This document shows, piece after piece, positions 53,359 to 62,338 of a stretch of DNA of 64,000 nucleotides (the stretch's first letter is position 1; every line of letters begins with the position of its first letter). Origin of the DNA: an uncultured Mediterranea sp. (GTDB lineage Bacteria > Bacteroidota > Bacteroidia > Bacteroidales > Bacteroidaceae); NCBI GenBank assembly GCA_945641355.1, contig CALZEQ010000008.1, positions 1 through 64,000 of the forward strand, in the 5' to 3' direction. The notes under the pieces are model-generated. The model ran no database searches, had not been told where the DNA came from, and saw only the letters and a list, made by a program, of their open reading frames with translations. A program made the position numbers and the translations under genes.

Positions 53359-54807
53359 TCATCTGCGATGCGAACCTCCGCCGCCACTGGAACGGGTGGC
53401 ACCACCACCTGCGCTACCAGAAAAACTGGAACGGGACGAACTGCTACCCGAAGAGAAACTGGAAGACGAACGGGTATTGACCGACGAGCGTGACGGAGCC
53501 GAATAGGACGAACTGCTGCGCGTATTGCTGCCCGAATAGGTACGGACAGGTGACGTACTGGAGCCTCGGCTGTAGGTCGGAGTGGTAGATCGGCTACGCG
53601 AAGGCGTCACTGCCGAAGAGCGATTGACACTACCGGTACTACGAGTACCCGACACACTGCTGCGTGTACTGCTGGGACGGGTATAGGTAGAGCGACGGGT
53701 AGAAGCCGCATCCGAACGGGTAGCACTGGAGCGTGTAGCGGAAGAGCGGACAGTAGAGGTGGCCCGATTCGAATTTGCACCCGAACGAACGCCCGATGTC
53801 TCAGAACGTGAGTTTGTCACCGTGCTGCGTGTCCCTACTACCCTACGAGTTGCATTGCCTGCAGCAGACGTACCTCTGCGCACCTGTCCTGTCGAAGTAG
53901 CCGTGCGACGCACCGACTGCCCCCCATTGATGACCGACGAACGTCTGGCCGTCGTACCAGATGAGCGAGTACCTGTATAGGAACCGAGGGATGCTCCCAC
54001 AGAACGACGGGTGGTATAGGCATTTCCCCAATGGGCATTTCCACCCCAATAGCCGCCGGGCGAATGCCAACCCCAGTGGTCGTGGTAATAGTGGTGATGA
54101 TGGTGTCCCCACCAGCCGGCATAGTAGCCACCATACCAGCCACCCCAACTGAATCCCCAATAGGGCGTATACCAACTATTCCATCCCCAGCCATAATACG
54201 AGGGCCATCCCCAACCATAATAATTGTAGCGCCAATCCCACCACAAGCGGTTGGTATAGGTAGGGAATGCGTATGCATAAAGCCCGTCAGTATATACATT
54301 CCAATCCCAGCTGTTCAATCCATACACCACATCCCAATAGAGAGGACTGCTGATGCTGATGGCATAGCGCGGGTTGCGGAAACGGATGATACGGGTGGCA
54401 TATTCATAGTCATCTTCTGAGCCCTGGAATTCACCGTTCACCCACTCGCCTTCCAAGTCTGGCTGCGCCTTTTCCTCGATGTAAAGAGTATCGTTCTCTA
54501 GCGAGAAATCATTCTCACGGGCTGTATACCGACGGTTGTATTCATCCACGCTGCGTTTGTTACCCTTGCGGTCCTTCACTATTACAGTAGTTGTTGCAGT
54601 GGCCTCCGGAACGGTATAGACCGTTGTAGGAGCTTTGGTCTCTATCACTACACGGGCCGGGGCTGTCGGCTCTTTCTTCTCCACCTTTGCATTCTCCTTC
54701 TTCTTGGAAGGGATGTAATAAAGGTCGTCATCTGCACTCTGCGCCACCAGTGTCCACGGGAGGCACAAGGCTAAAAGCGATAAAATAACAATCTTCTTCA
54801 TATCCAT
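53359..54807 (-). CDS. secreted low-complexity protein (Trp/Tyr/Gly/His-rich centre, Ser/Thr/Arg-rich tail)
   Basis: A 482-aa protein with signal peptide MDMKKIVILSLLALCLPWTLVAQ. Residues about 25-150 are charged and acidic (KKKENAKVEKKEP; DEYNRRYTARENDFSLENDTL). Residues about 165-275 are extremely rich in Trp, Tyr, Gly and His, including WWGHHHHHYYHDHWGW. From about 275 on the chain is a Ser/Thr/Arg repeat (TRSSGTT, RSSATRSSATRS, GSSSSRSSFSGSAGGGAT) ending GGGGSHRR. I do not recognise a function; the histidine cluster could bind metal and the tail may be disordered and surface-exposed. Upstream gene of a two-gene unit with the FadL-like barrel. Confidence 0.8.
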   Translation of the reverse strand: MDMKKIVILSLLALCLPWTLVAQSADDDLYYIPSKKKENAKVEKKEPTAPARVVIETKAPTTVYTVPEATATTTVIVKDRKGNKRSVDEYNRRYTARENDFSLENDTLYIEEKAQPDLEGEWVNGEFQGSEDDYEYATRIIRFRNPRYAISISSPLYWDVVYGLNSWDWNVYTDGLYAYAFPTYTNRLWWDWRYNYYGWGWPSYYGWGWNSWYTPYWGFSWGGWYGGYYAGWWGHHHHHYYHDHWGWHSPGGYWGGNAHWGNAYTTRRSVGASLGSYTGTRSSGTTARRSSVINGGQSVRRTATSTGQVRRGTSAAGNATRRVVGTRSTVTNSRSETSGVRSGANSNRATSTVRSSATRSSATRSDAASTRRSTYTRPSSTRSSVSGTRSTGSVNRSSAVTPSRSRSTTPTYSRGSSTSPVRTYSGSNTRSSSSYSAPSRSSVNTRSSSSFSSGSSSSRSSFSGSAGGGATRSSGGGGSHRR

Positions 54808-54837
54808 ATCGATTTTGATTCTATTTTCTTTGCGATA

Positions 54838-54845
54838 CAAAGATA
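54838..54845 (-). promoter_or_regulatory. -7 element for the low-complexity protein/FadL-like unit
   Basis: The complement reads TATCTTTG, a perfect -7 box, about 30 nt upstream of the ATG. Confidence 0.6.
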
Positions 54846-54995
54846 ATGCCCGTTTTCCATTCCACGAGAAGAAATTCCCCAAACTTTCATAGGGATTTCC
54901 CTATTATAACAGATATATGACACTTCAAAGATTGACAATTTACAATGAGCGGGTAAAAAAAAGACAGAATGTGCAACTTTTAACAAAAGAATCGC

Positions 54996-55003
54996 TATAT
55001 TTG
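54996..55003 (+). promoter_or_regulatory. -7 element of the LruC lipoprotein gene
   Basis: TATATTTG, perfect TAnnTTTG, about 55 nt upstream of the start. Confidence 0.6.
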
Positions 55004-55057
55004 CGCAGTATGTAGCATAGAGTAGCGTTGCTTGAGCAAACAAAACAATAGAATGAA

Positions 55058-57511
55058 ATGACTGACATGATTATCACCCGCCGTTTCCCTATCCTTGCTG
55101 CCACATTGTTCGTATTGGCATTGTGCGGATGCAAAGATGATGTATATGAACCAGGGAAAATACGTCCCATTCCACCTGCAGAGAATCCTTTCGGAGAGGG
55201 TTTCAAGGCTGCCAGCGGTCTAAACTGGTCATTGTGCAACACCTTGAAGCTCAATGTGGCTGTCCATGATGAATTTGACGGAAGATACAAGTATCTGATA
55301 GAGGTATTCACCGTCAATCCGCTGGTCGACAACCAGAAATTACCTATCGCTACAGGCTATGCCAACCAGACAGAGAACTATACGACGGAAATCACCGTTC
55401 CCCAAGGTACGGAACGCATCTACTTCCGGCAGACCGACCCCAAAGCGAGACGAAAAATATTTGAGTTTGAAGCCAGCGAACAGATGACCTGCAAACTCTT
55501 TTACGATGCTTCAGATACCCAGACACGCGCACTGGCTGACACCCGTGCCACACCTCCCAATCCGCTCGACATTCCTGTATATGAAGAGGAGAGAGCACCG
55601 GAAGATGCCATTGAAGTGACGGAAGAGAGCCATCCGTATGGGCTGAACATTGATCGGAAAGACAACCGTGACTATATCATCAGAGGCAACTACACCAAAG
55701 ACATCACCATTGACGGAAGCGATACTCGTGTCTTCATCATAGGAGAGTGCTATCCCAACTCCATCACCCTACGCAACGGTGGCAGCGGCAGCCTCATTGT
55801 CAACAGTGGTGCCACTTTGAACTGCGCCAACATCTGGATTGACCAACGGCACACACTATTGAACTATGGTACCATCAATGACAACGGAGCGTTTACACTA
55901 CAGAACGCACCTGCTACCGTATACAACAACGGTACCATGAATCTGAACAATTTTACGATGAACAACCGTACCAACCTGTACAACCGGCAGTCAATCACCG
56001 TCAGCGAAACCGGGTCGGCACAGGAAGCCAACATCGTCAATCAAGGGAGCCTTACCTTTGAAAAGGTATTTTATACCTTTGCCCGCATCGACAACTACGG
56101 CACCCTCCAAGCCATGAGCCCCAACAACTGGGAAGGACTACAAGGTACCGGCAACGGCTTTACATTGGTCAACTACGAAGGTGCCAACATAAATGTGGGC
56201 TACCTGAAGCTTGACAACAACAGCCAAATATTCAACTATCACACCATCAATGCAGCAGAGATTGATGCGCCCAACAACGGTCTGATATGTAACAACTGCC
56301 ACGTCATCATCTCCCAAAAGCTGAAATGCCGCAATATTTCCCTATCCAAAGGAGTCATCACCGGTGAATGGAACGGCGACCATTGGAGTGGAGTACCCGT
56401 AGTAGAAGGACATAACCTCCAACTGACTATGGACAACGGCAGTGCCCTGTTTGCGGAAGAGATGACCCTTAGCAACGGCACCGATATTATAGCCACTGGA
56501 GAAGAAACTTCCTTGTTGAAAATAGCCCGTCTTGCCAACTACGGAAGAATCAATGCAAGAGGCAACCTGGTCATATCCATCGACCAAGAGTTGCAAAGAG
56601 GAGACATCCAGCTACAGCAAGGATCCTATTCCGACCGGAACAGACCTAACGAGCCGAACATTGACACCTGTACCGGCAACATCAACCAAGCCAGTCCGGG
56701 CACTTCGGAAGACAACACTCAGGATGCTCCCGAGGATCTGGACAAAGACGGTGACTATACCTACGCATTCGAAGACCAATGGCCAGTGTACGGCGACTAT
56801 GACATGAACGATGTCGTCCTTACACTCAATCAGGTTCGCTTGAAAGTAAAAAACAACGGAGGCGATGTACAAGAAGCTATCCTCAGCGGAGAGATAAAGG
56901 CTGTCGGTGCCAGCCGCACACTGGGAGTGGGGCTCCAATTCATCGGATTGGACAACGAGGTAACCAAGATAGCTAACGTTAAGAGTGCCACAGACAACAA
57001 TGTATCATTCGAATCAGGTAACTATTATCCTACCCTCATCCTTACAGAGGATGTACACCGTTTTTTGAATCCCCGTCAGAGCGACAACAGTTTCATCAAT
57101 GTATCCTATACAGAAGGATATCAGAAAGGCTCCGTTGCATGGGAGTATCAGATTAAGTTTGCCGGGCACGGTGTCAGACCCGAAGCCTTCAACATCGACA
57201 AGCTGGATTTTTTCATCTTTACGCAAAAAGGAGCCTACGTGCCCTATCGGCGTGAAGTACATATCGCCAACTATGCGCCGACCCTGAAAGCAGACCAATC
57301 CTACTCCGGGGCCAGCAATGACAACGGAAGCGGTTGCTTTATCAGTCAAGAAGGGTTGGCCTGGGGCATCCGCATCCCCACCAGCAGCTGGAGATGGCCC
57401 CAAGAAAGAATCATCATCACCGATGTCTATCACAACTTCGACAGTTGGGTTACTTCGGGCTACAACAACTCCTGGTGGAGAGACAACATCAATTATGGAA
57501 ATCTATATTAA
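55058..57511 (+). CDS. LruC/DUF4842-domain lipoprotein with beta-solenoid-like repeats
   Basis: An 817-aa lipoprotein: MTDMIITRRFPILAATLFVLALCGCK has a lipobox cysteine at about residue 25. Residues about 200-490 contain Asn/Gly-rich repeats (NNGTMNLNNFTMNNRT, NQGSLTFEKVF, NYGTLQAM, NYEGANINVGYLKLDNNSQIFNYHTI) suggesting a right-handed beta-solenoid. The C-terminal part begins DKDGDYTYAFEDQWPVYGDYDMNDVV, the acidic, probably calcium-binding signature of LruC/DUF4842 domains. Start could also be the ATG at 55067. It lies just upstream of an exopolysaccharide gene cluster and may be a surface anchor or polymer-binding protein; this is inference. Confidence 0.8.
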   Translation: MTDMIITRRFPILAATLFVLALCGCKDDVYEPGKIRPIPPAENPFGEGFKAASGLNWSLCNTLKLNVAVHDEFDGRYKYLIEVFTVNPLVDNQKLPIATGYANQTENYTTEITVPQGTERIYFRQTDPKARRKIFEFEASEQMTCKLFYDASDTQTRALADTRATPPNPLDIPVYEEERAPEDAIEVTEESHPYGLNIDRKDNRDYIIRGNYTKDITIDGSDTRVFIIGECYPNSITLRNGGSGSLIVNSGATLNCANIWIDQRHTLLNYGTINDNGAFTLQNAPATVYNNGTMNLNNFTMNNRTNLYNRQSITVSETGSAQEANIVNQGSLTFEKVFYTFARIDNYGTLQAMSPNNWEGLQGTGNGFTLVNYEGANINVGYLKLDNNSQIFNYHTINAAEIDAPNNGLICNNCHVIISQKLKCRNISLSKGVITGEWNGDHWSGVPVVEGHNLQLTMDNGSALFAEEMTLSNGTDIIATGEETSLLKIARLANYGRINARGNLVISIDQELQRGDIQLQQGSYSDRNRPNEPNIDTCTGNINQASPGTSEDNTQDAPEDLDKDGDYTYAFEDQWPVYGDYDMNDVVLTLNQVRLKVKNNGGDVQEAILSGEIKAVGASRTLGVGLQFIGLDNEVTKIANVKSATDNNVSFESGNYYPTLILTEDVHRFLNPRQSDNSFINVSYTEGYQKGSVAWEYQIKFAGHGVRPEAFNIDKLDFFIFTQKGAYVPYRREVHIANYAPTLKADQSYSGASNDNGSGCFISQEGLAWGIRIPTSSWRWPQERIIITDVYHNFDSWVTSGYNNSWWRDNINYGNLY

Positions 57512-57588
57512 TAAAAACAAATATATAAAAAGAGTTAATAAAGCACTGTTTACCCCCGAAGCACAAGATGTATTCGCAGGAATAAGTG

Positions 57589-57596
57589 TATTTTTG
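57589..57596 (+). promoter_or_regulatory. -7 element of the exopolysaccharide operon
   Basis: TATTTTTG, perfect TAnnTTTG. Transcription would begin near 57603, immediately before an imperfect hairpin (57605-57642) in the leader. Confidence 0.6.
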
Positions 57597-57604
57597 TTTC
57601 AAAC

Positions 57605-57642
57605 GTCATTTTCGGCCTGCATTGGACAGGCTATAAAATGAC
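57605..57642 (+). other. leader hairpin of the exopolysaccharide operon
   Basis: GTCATTTT (57605-57612) with AAAATGAC (57635-57642) and inside it GCCTG (57615-57619) with CAGGC (57627-57631) form a two-part stem at the very 5' end of the predicted transcript. No ligand-binding class is recognised. Confidence 0.5.
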
Positions 57643-57681
57643 ATAACTGATTAATAGCAAACGAACAAACGTCATCTCATT

Positions 57682-58044
57682 ATGAAAAAGACCATTCTGT
57701 TTGTGGACGACAAGCCGGCAATCGGCAAAGTCCTTTCCATGTATTTGGGAAAAGAGAACGAGTTTATCTATATGGAAGATCCCGTCAAAGCGATTGAGTG
57801 GCTGAACGAGGGGAATGAGCCTGCTCTTATTATTTCAGACATCCGTATGCCACACATGCGCGGTGACGAATTTCTGCACTACCTGAAGGGAAATGCATTG
57901 TTCCAGCACATCCCCGTCGTCCTTCTATCCAGCGAAGACAGTACTACCGAACGCATCAAGCTGCTGGAAGAAGGTGCCGAAGACTTCATACTGAAGCCTT
58001 TTAATCCCATGGAATTAAAAGCACGCATTAAAAAATTCTTGTAA
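57682..58044 (+). CDS. single-domain response regulator (receiver only)
   Basis: A 120-aa CheY-like receiver. The acidic pair is in LFVDDKPAIG, the phosphoacceptor Asp in LIISDIRMPHMRGDEF, the switch Ser in VVLLSSEDS, and the Lys in FILKPFNPMELK. No output domain is attached, so it likely acts by protein-protein contact, possibly on the receiver-like domain of the sugar transferase encoded next. The gap to that gene is about 20 nt. Confidence 0.93.
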   Translation: MKKTILFVDDKPAIGKVLSMYLGKENEFIYMEDPVKAIEWLNEGNEPALIISDIRMPHMRGDEFLHYLKGNALFQHIPVVLLSSEDSTTERIKLLEEGAEDFILKPFNPMELKARIKKFL

Positions 58045-58064
58045 GTCTTTTGTATCCATCCCGT

Positions 58065-59243
58065 ATGCAATATTTTCTCTACATAGGAAACAACCGTACC
58101 ACCGCAGCGCATCTGAACAAACTGACGGAGGGTATGTTCATGTCTGTCTCCACCATCCAACAGGCTGCAAAACTGATTGATGCTATCCGCGAGCGTTATG
58201 ACACCGTTGCCTTCTTTGAGCAGTCTCCAGATGCCGAAACCGATTGTAGAAACATTGCCCTGCTACATACAGCCTACCCGCGTATCTATTTGGTACTTAT
58301 CACTCCAATGTTGCAGAAAGAGGTCCGGAAGCAATACTTACAGGCCGGCATCAGCAACACACTTCCACCTACGGCAGAGGCAGATGAGCTTGCACGAATC
58401 AGTCAATTCCTCAGAATACGGAAAAAGCACAAATTGGATGAGTTCAGCAAGACCCACCAAAGCACACTTCAGACATTCCATCTGCCATTGTGGAAACGCT
58501 TGTTTGATATCTGTTTTGCTACAGGAGCCATCATTTGCCTGTCACCTATCTTGATTGTCACGGCCATTGCCATCCGACTGGAAAGCAAAGGACAGATTAT
58601 CTACAAGTCACAACGAGTAGGCAGTAATTACCAGATATTCAACTTCCTGAAATTCCGTTCCATGTATTCCAATGCAGACAAACGGTTGAAAGAATTGAAT
58701 GCCTTGAACCAATATCAGAAGGAAGAAGAGGCCATCGACTCTGGCCAATCCCATGAACTGGCATTAGAAACGCTGGAAGAAGAACTGGGAAATGAAGAGA
58801 CGACCCTGCTTATATCGGACGATTGTATCATACGGGAAGATGAATTCCAGAAAAAGAAGATGCAACAGCAAGAGAATGCATTTGTCAAAATAGTCAATGA
58901 CCCCCGTGTGACACATGTCGGACGCTTCATACGGAAATATAGCATCGACGAATTACCTCAACTCTTCAATATTCTAATGGGAGACATGAGCATTGTGGGC
59001 AACCGTCCCCTTCCGCTGTATGAGGCCGAGTTATTGACAAACGATGCCTACATCGAACGATTCATGGCACCAGCAGGATTGACCGGATTGTGGCAAGTTG
59101 AGAAACGAGGCGGAGCAGGTAAGATGTCCGCCGAGGAACGCAAACTGCTGGATATCCGTTATGCACACGAATTCTCCTTCTGGATGGATATGAAAATCAT
59201 ACTGAAAACAGTCACCGCTTTCATCCAGAAAGAAAATGTATAA
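58065..59243 (+). CDS. undecaprenyl-phosphate sugar phosphotransferase with N-terminal receiver-like domain
   Basis: A 392-aa protein likely to start polysaccharide synthesis by transferring a sugar-1-phosphate to undecaprenyl phosphate. Residues 1-110 have the alternating alpha/beta pattern of a receiver, but the phosphoacceptor position is degenerate (TVAFFEQSPD). A single membrane-inserting helix (LPLWKRLFDICFATGAIICLSPILIVTAIAI, about 140-170) leads to the catalytic domain: KSQRVGSNYQIFNFLKFRSM, NDPRVTHVGRFIRKYSIDELPQL, GDMSIVGNRPLP and GLTGLWQVEKRGG. About 50 extra acidic residues are inserted between KFRSM and DPRVT (about 206-270). I prefer ATG 58065; 58050 is possible. Confidence 0.88.
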   Translation: MQYFLYIGNNRTTAAHLNKLTEGMFMSVSTIQQAAKLIDAIRERYDTVAFFEQSPDAETDCRNIALLHTAYPRIYLVLITPMLQKEVRKQYLQAGISNTLPPTAEADELARISQFLRIRKKHKLDEFSKTHQSTLQTFHLPLWKRLFDICFATGAIICLSPILIVTAIAIRLESKGQIIYKSQRVGSNYQIFNFLKFRSMYSNADKRLKELNALNQYQKEEEAIDSGQSHELALETLEEELGNEETTLLISDDCIIREDEFQKKKMQQQENAFVKIVNDPRVTHVGRFIRKYSIDELPQLFNILMGDMSIVGNRPLPLYEAELLTNDAYIERFMAPAGLTGLWQVEKRGGAGKMSAEERKLLDIRYAHEFSFWMDMKIILKTVTAFIQKENV

Positions 59244-59286
59244 ATATGTATCAATAGAAACGTAACTAACTAATTCTGCATTCAAA

Positions 59287-60132
59287 ATGATTAATATAGC
59301 ATCACGTATCAATCATCTGCGTATGTTCCTTTGGATTTTGATCCATACATGGATTTGCGCATATACACTGCCACTTGACGCCCAGAACACTCAGGAAGAG
59401 CGTGTCAAGGTGCTGGAGAGACTGAATCAAGAAGATGCAGAATGGGAAAAGAACAATCCTGAGATACAGCAGGGCCGGCAACTACCAGCCAATCTGGAGC
59501 AGATTACCCTTCCCCCCCTGTCGGTGTTTCTGAGTGCTATTGATGAGAACGCCAGTGTCAAACAGGCACAAGCTCAAGTAGACGAAGCACAGTATGACTA
59601 CCTCATCCAAAAGAAAGACTGGATGAATTACTTCCGAATCAGCGGTATGTATTCGTATGGCAGATACAATATACTGAGCAACAACAGTGACGAATTCACG
59701 CCCATGTACCAGACAACCATGTCGAGTGCGCAACACAACTTCAATATCGGAGGCAACATTACCTTCAGCCTTGGTGACATTTTCTCTCGTCCGCTGAAGC
59801 TGAAAAAATACAAAAGCATCATCGATCAAAGACAATATGCCAAAGAAGAGGTCCGTGAGGAGCGGCGACTGAAGATACTGGATGCCTACAACGCCGTGAC
59901 AGCCGAGCTCTCCACTATCAAGGCCAAGGCTGAATCGGCCGCATTGTACAATGCCCAGATGAAAATATCAGAAAACAATTTTATTCAAGGAAGCATCGAC
60001 ATCATCTCTCTGTCGTTGGAACGCGGACGACGCTCATCCGCTGTGGTTACCTACGAACAGGCAAGAATCAGTTTACACAATGCCATACTGATGCTTGAGA
60101 TGCTGACGAATATTAAAATCATAAAGGATTGA
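59287..60132 (+). CDS. half-size TolC/OEP-like protein
   Basis: A 281-aa exported protein, shorter than TolC (about 430-490 aa). An N-terminal signal anchor (LRMFLWILIHTWICAYTLPLDAQ) is followed by coiled-coil helices and one outer-membrane-efflux repeat (NASVKQAQAQVDEAQYDYLIQKKDW, then barrel-like GMYSYGRYNI and NIGGNITFSLGDIF, then RRLKILDAYNAVTAELSTIKAKAES and VTYEQARISLHNAIL). It may form higher oligomers or a truncated export channel for the polysaccharide. It ends 4 nt before the Wzz-like gene. Confidence 0.8.
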   Translation: MINIASRINHLRMFLWILIHTWICAYTLPLDAQNTQEERVKVLERLNQEDAEWEKNNPEIQQGRQLPANLEQITLPPLSVFLSAIDENASVKQAQAQVDEAQYDYLIQKKDWMNYFRISGMYSYGRYNILSNNSDEFTPMYQTTMSSAQHNFNIGGNITFSLGDIFSRPLKLKKYKSIIDQRQYAKEEVREERRLKILDAYNAVTAELSTIKAKAESAALYNAQMKISENNFIQGSIDIISLSLERGRRSSAVVTYEQARISLHNAILMLEMLTNIKIIKD

Positions 60133-60136
60133 GTGT

Positions 60137-62308
60137 ATGGATATAACCAAGTTTATAACTCAGTTTTTATACCGAATCAGGTACCGACTGCTTTGGGGAA
60201 GTCTGCTGGTCACTCTGTTAGTCATCTACTTTACCCAATTCCTTCCCTATAGCTATACAGTAGAAGGTAGCCTGTATGCCGGCGTGACCAATGAAGTGTC
60301 CATTGACGGTACCCGATTCACCGCGACGGCAGTCAACAGTACCTTCGAAAACCTGATAGGCATTGCCAAATCACAAAGCACCCTTCAGAAGGTCTCTGTA
60401 CAGCTGTTGGCCAACGCTTTGACTTACGGGGAGGAATGGAACGATAACCAATACATCCAAGCCATACACTACAGACAACTTATTGACATCGCTCCCAAAG
60501 AGGTATTGTCATTAGTTAACCGGAAAGATGTCCATGCAACGGCAGAAGCTCTCTGGAAATACCGGAGAGAGGGACGCAACAACTTTGTCTATGCCATGTT
60601 CAACAGAAATGTACCTTTTTACAGCATGAAGGCGTTGGAAGGTGTCAACATCGAACGAATCAAAGAGAGTGACATACTTCGCCTTCGATATACTTCAGCA
60701 GACCCCGGCATGACCCAGCAGACCCTAATTCTTCTTATTGCCGAGTTGAAAAAAGCATACGAAGAGTTGCGGTTCAGCGCCACCAACGATGTCATCGCCT
60801 ACTTTGAAGAGCAGGTCAAGCTGAGTAAAGAGGTATTGAGCGATGCGGAAGATGATTTGACCAGATACTGTGTCAGTGCCAGAGTCATCAACTACCCGGA
60901 AGAGACGGAAGCCCTGTCAGCTACCCGTTACGAAGTGGATGACAGATTAGAGTTGGCACGCCGCCAATACGAGAGTGCCAAAGCACTTCGCATCATGTTG
61001 GACAACAAAATGGACATCCGAGCCGACATCATCCGCAACAATACCGAACTATTGCAACAGCTGGATCAGATTAGTACCTTAAACCAACGTATTACCGAAC
61101 AGGAAATCTTCATCTCTTCCGAAGGACGAGACAAGGATAACAGACTGATGGAAGACCGAACCAAGCTGAAAGAAGCCGAGAAGAAGGTAAACGATATATC
61201 AGACAACCTGAATCTATACAACTTCAGCAAAGAAGGGGTTGGAATTCAGAATATGGTAGATGAATGGTTGGCTTCTTTAATCAATGAAGCGAAAGCCGGT
61301 GCCGAGCTGAAAGTGTTGAAAGAGAGACAACAAGAAATCTTCGAGCAATACAGTGCCATGTCACCTGTTGGCACACAAGTATCCAGGAAAGAGCGTGCTG
61401 TAAGCATTGCCGAAGACAATTACAGGAACCAGATTCACGGACTGGCCGAAGCCAACCTGCGAAAGCGAAGCATCGAAATGAGTACCAGTAATCTGCGGGA
61501 TGTCACCGTACCCGAATACCCGTTGTCTGACAACGGTCGCAAACGAGGCACCATTGTGATGGCAGCATTCTTTGGCAGCCTTGTATTCATCATCACCTAT
61601 TTCCTGATTATAGAACTGTTAGACCATACGCTACGTGATCCTATACGAAGTCTGCGTCTGACCCAATTGCCTGTAATTGCCGCCTTCAACGGAGTCAGCA
61701 ATCTGCAATACCGCGGATTCCTGAAGGCATGTAACCGTATTGCAGCTGCCTATAGTTGTCGTCAGATGAACAAATTCCTTCAACCAGACAGACCTACTGT
61801 CATCAACCTGTTCAGCTTGGAATCTGGTGAAGGGAAGAGTTATCTTTGTCGTTATTTCATATCCCAATGGAATTCCGAAGGTTTACACGTTCGTCTAGTC
61901 AAATCCGGCCTCGATTTTGACCCACATAGCAAGATCTATCTACAGGCCCAGAAGTTTTCCGACTTCTGGCAACTGAACAGTGCGGAAAAGATACCCGATA
62001 TTATTTTAGTAGAATATCCTGCAGCCAGCACCTCTTCCCTACCGTTGCCTGTACTACAGTCATCCGACCTCAATGTATTGGTATCAAATGCCTGTCGCCT
62101 GTGGCGTAACAGCGACAACCAGATGCTTGAACCCATCAAGGAAAAGATGGCAGAGACTAGCACTCCTCTCTACCTGTATCTGAACAATGCCGACCGCGAT
62201 GTGGTAGAATCCTTTACGGGAGACCTGCCGCCACATACATTCCTGCATACATTTTTCAGTCGTCTCGCCCAATTGGGACTTACAGCACGCAGGGCTGCGG
62301 TCAAATAA
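60137..62308 (+). CDS. Wzz/GNVR-type polysaccharide co-polymerase with degenerate BY-kinase module
   Basis: A 723-aa inner-membrane protein. One helix near residues 17-35 (LLWGSLLVTLLVIYFTQF), a long periplasmic coiled-coil domain (about 40-470, with heptad-rich LEEAEKKVNDISDNLN-like stretches), a second helix at about 475-500 (GTIVMAAFFGSLVFIITYFLI), then a cytosolic ATPase-like part. The latter has SLESGEGKSY in place of the Walker A of bacterial tyrosine kinases and IILVEYPA as a poor Walker B; no tyrosine-rich tail is present. It probably sets chain length or gates export rather than acting as a kinase. Confidence 0.85.
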   Translation: MDITKFITQFLYRIRYRLLWGSLLVTLLVIYFTQFLPYSYTVEGSLYAGVTNEVSIDGTRFTATAVNSTFENLIGIAKSQSTLQKVSVQLLANALTYGEEWNDNQYIQAIHYRQLIDIAPKEVLSLVNRKDVHATAEALWKYRREGRNNFVYAMFNRNVPFYSMKALEGVNIERIKESDILRLRYTSADPGMTQQTLILLIAELKKAYEELRFSATNDVIAYFEEQVKLSKEVLSDAEDDLTRYCVSARVINYPEETEALSATRYEVDDRLELARRQYESAKALRIMLDNKMDIRADIIRNNTELLQQLDQISTLNQRITEQEIFISSEGRDKDNRLMEDRTKLKEAEKKVNDISDNLNLYNFSKEGVGIQNMVDEWLASLINEAKAGAELKVLKERQQEIFEQYSAMSPVGTQVSRKERAVSIAEDNYRNQIHGLAEANLRKRSIEMSTSNLRDVTVPEYPLSDNGRKRGTIVMAAFFGSLVFIITYFLIIELLDHTLRDPIRSLRLTQLPVIAAFNGVSNLQYRGFLKACNRIAAAYSCRQMNKFLQPDRPTVINLFSLESGEGKSYLCRYFISQWNSEGLHVRLVKSGLDFDPHSKIYLQAQKFSDFWQLNSAEKIPDIILVEYPAASTSSLPLPVLQSSDLNVLVSNACRLWRNSDNQMLEPIKEKMAETSTPLYLYLNNADRDVVESFTGDLPPHTFLHTFFSRLAQLGLTARRAAVK

Positions 62309-62338
62309 AAGATTATCAACGGCATAAAAACAAATAGT

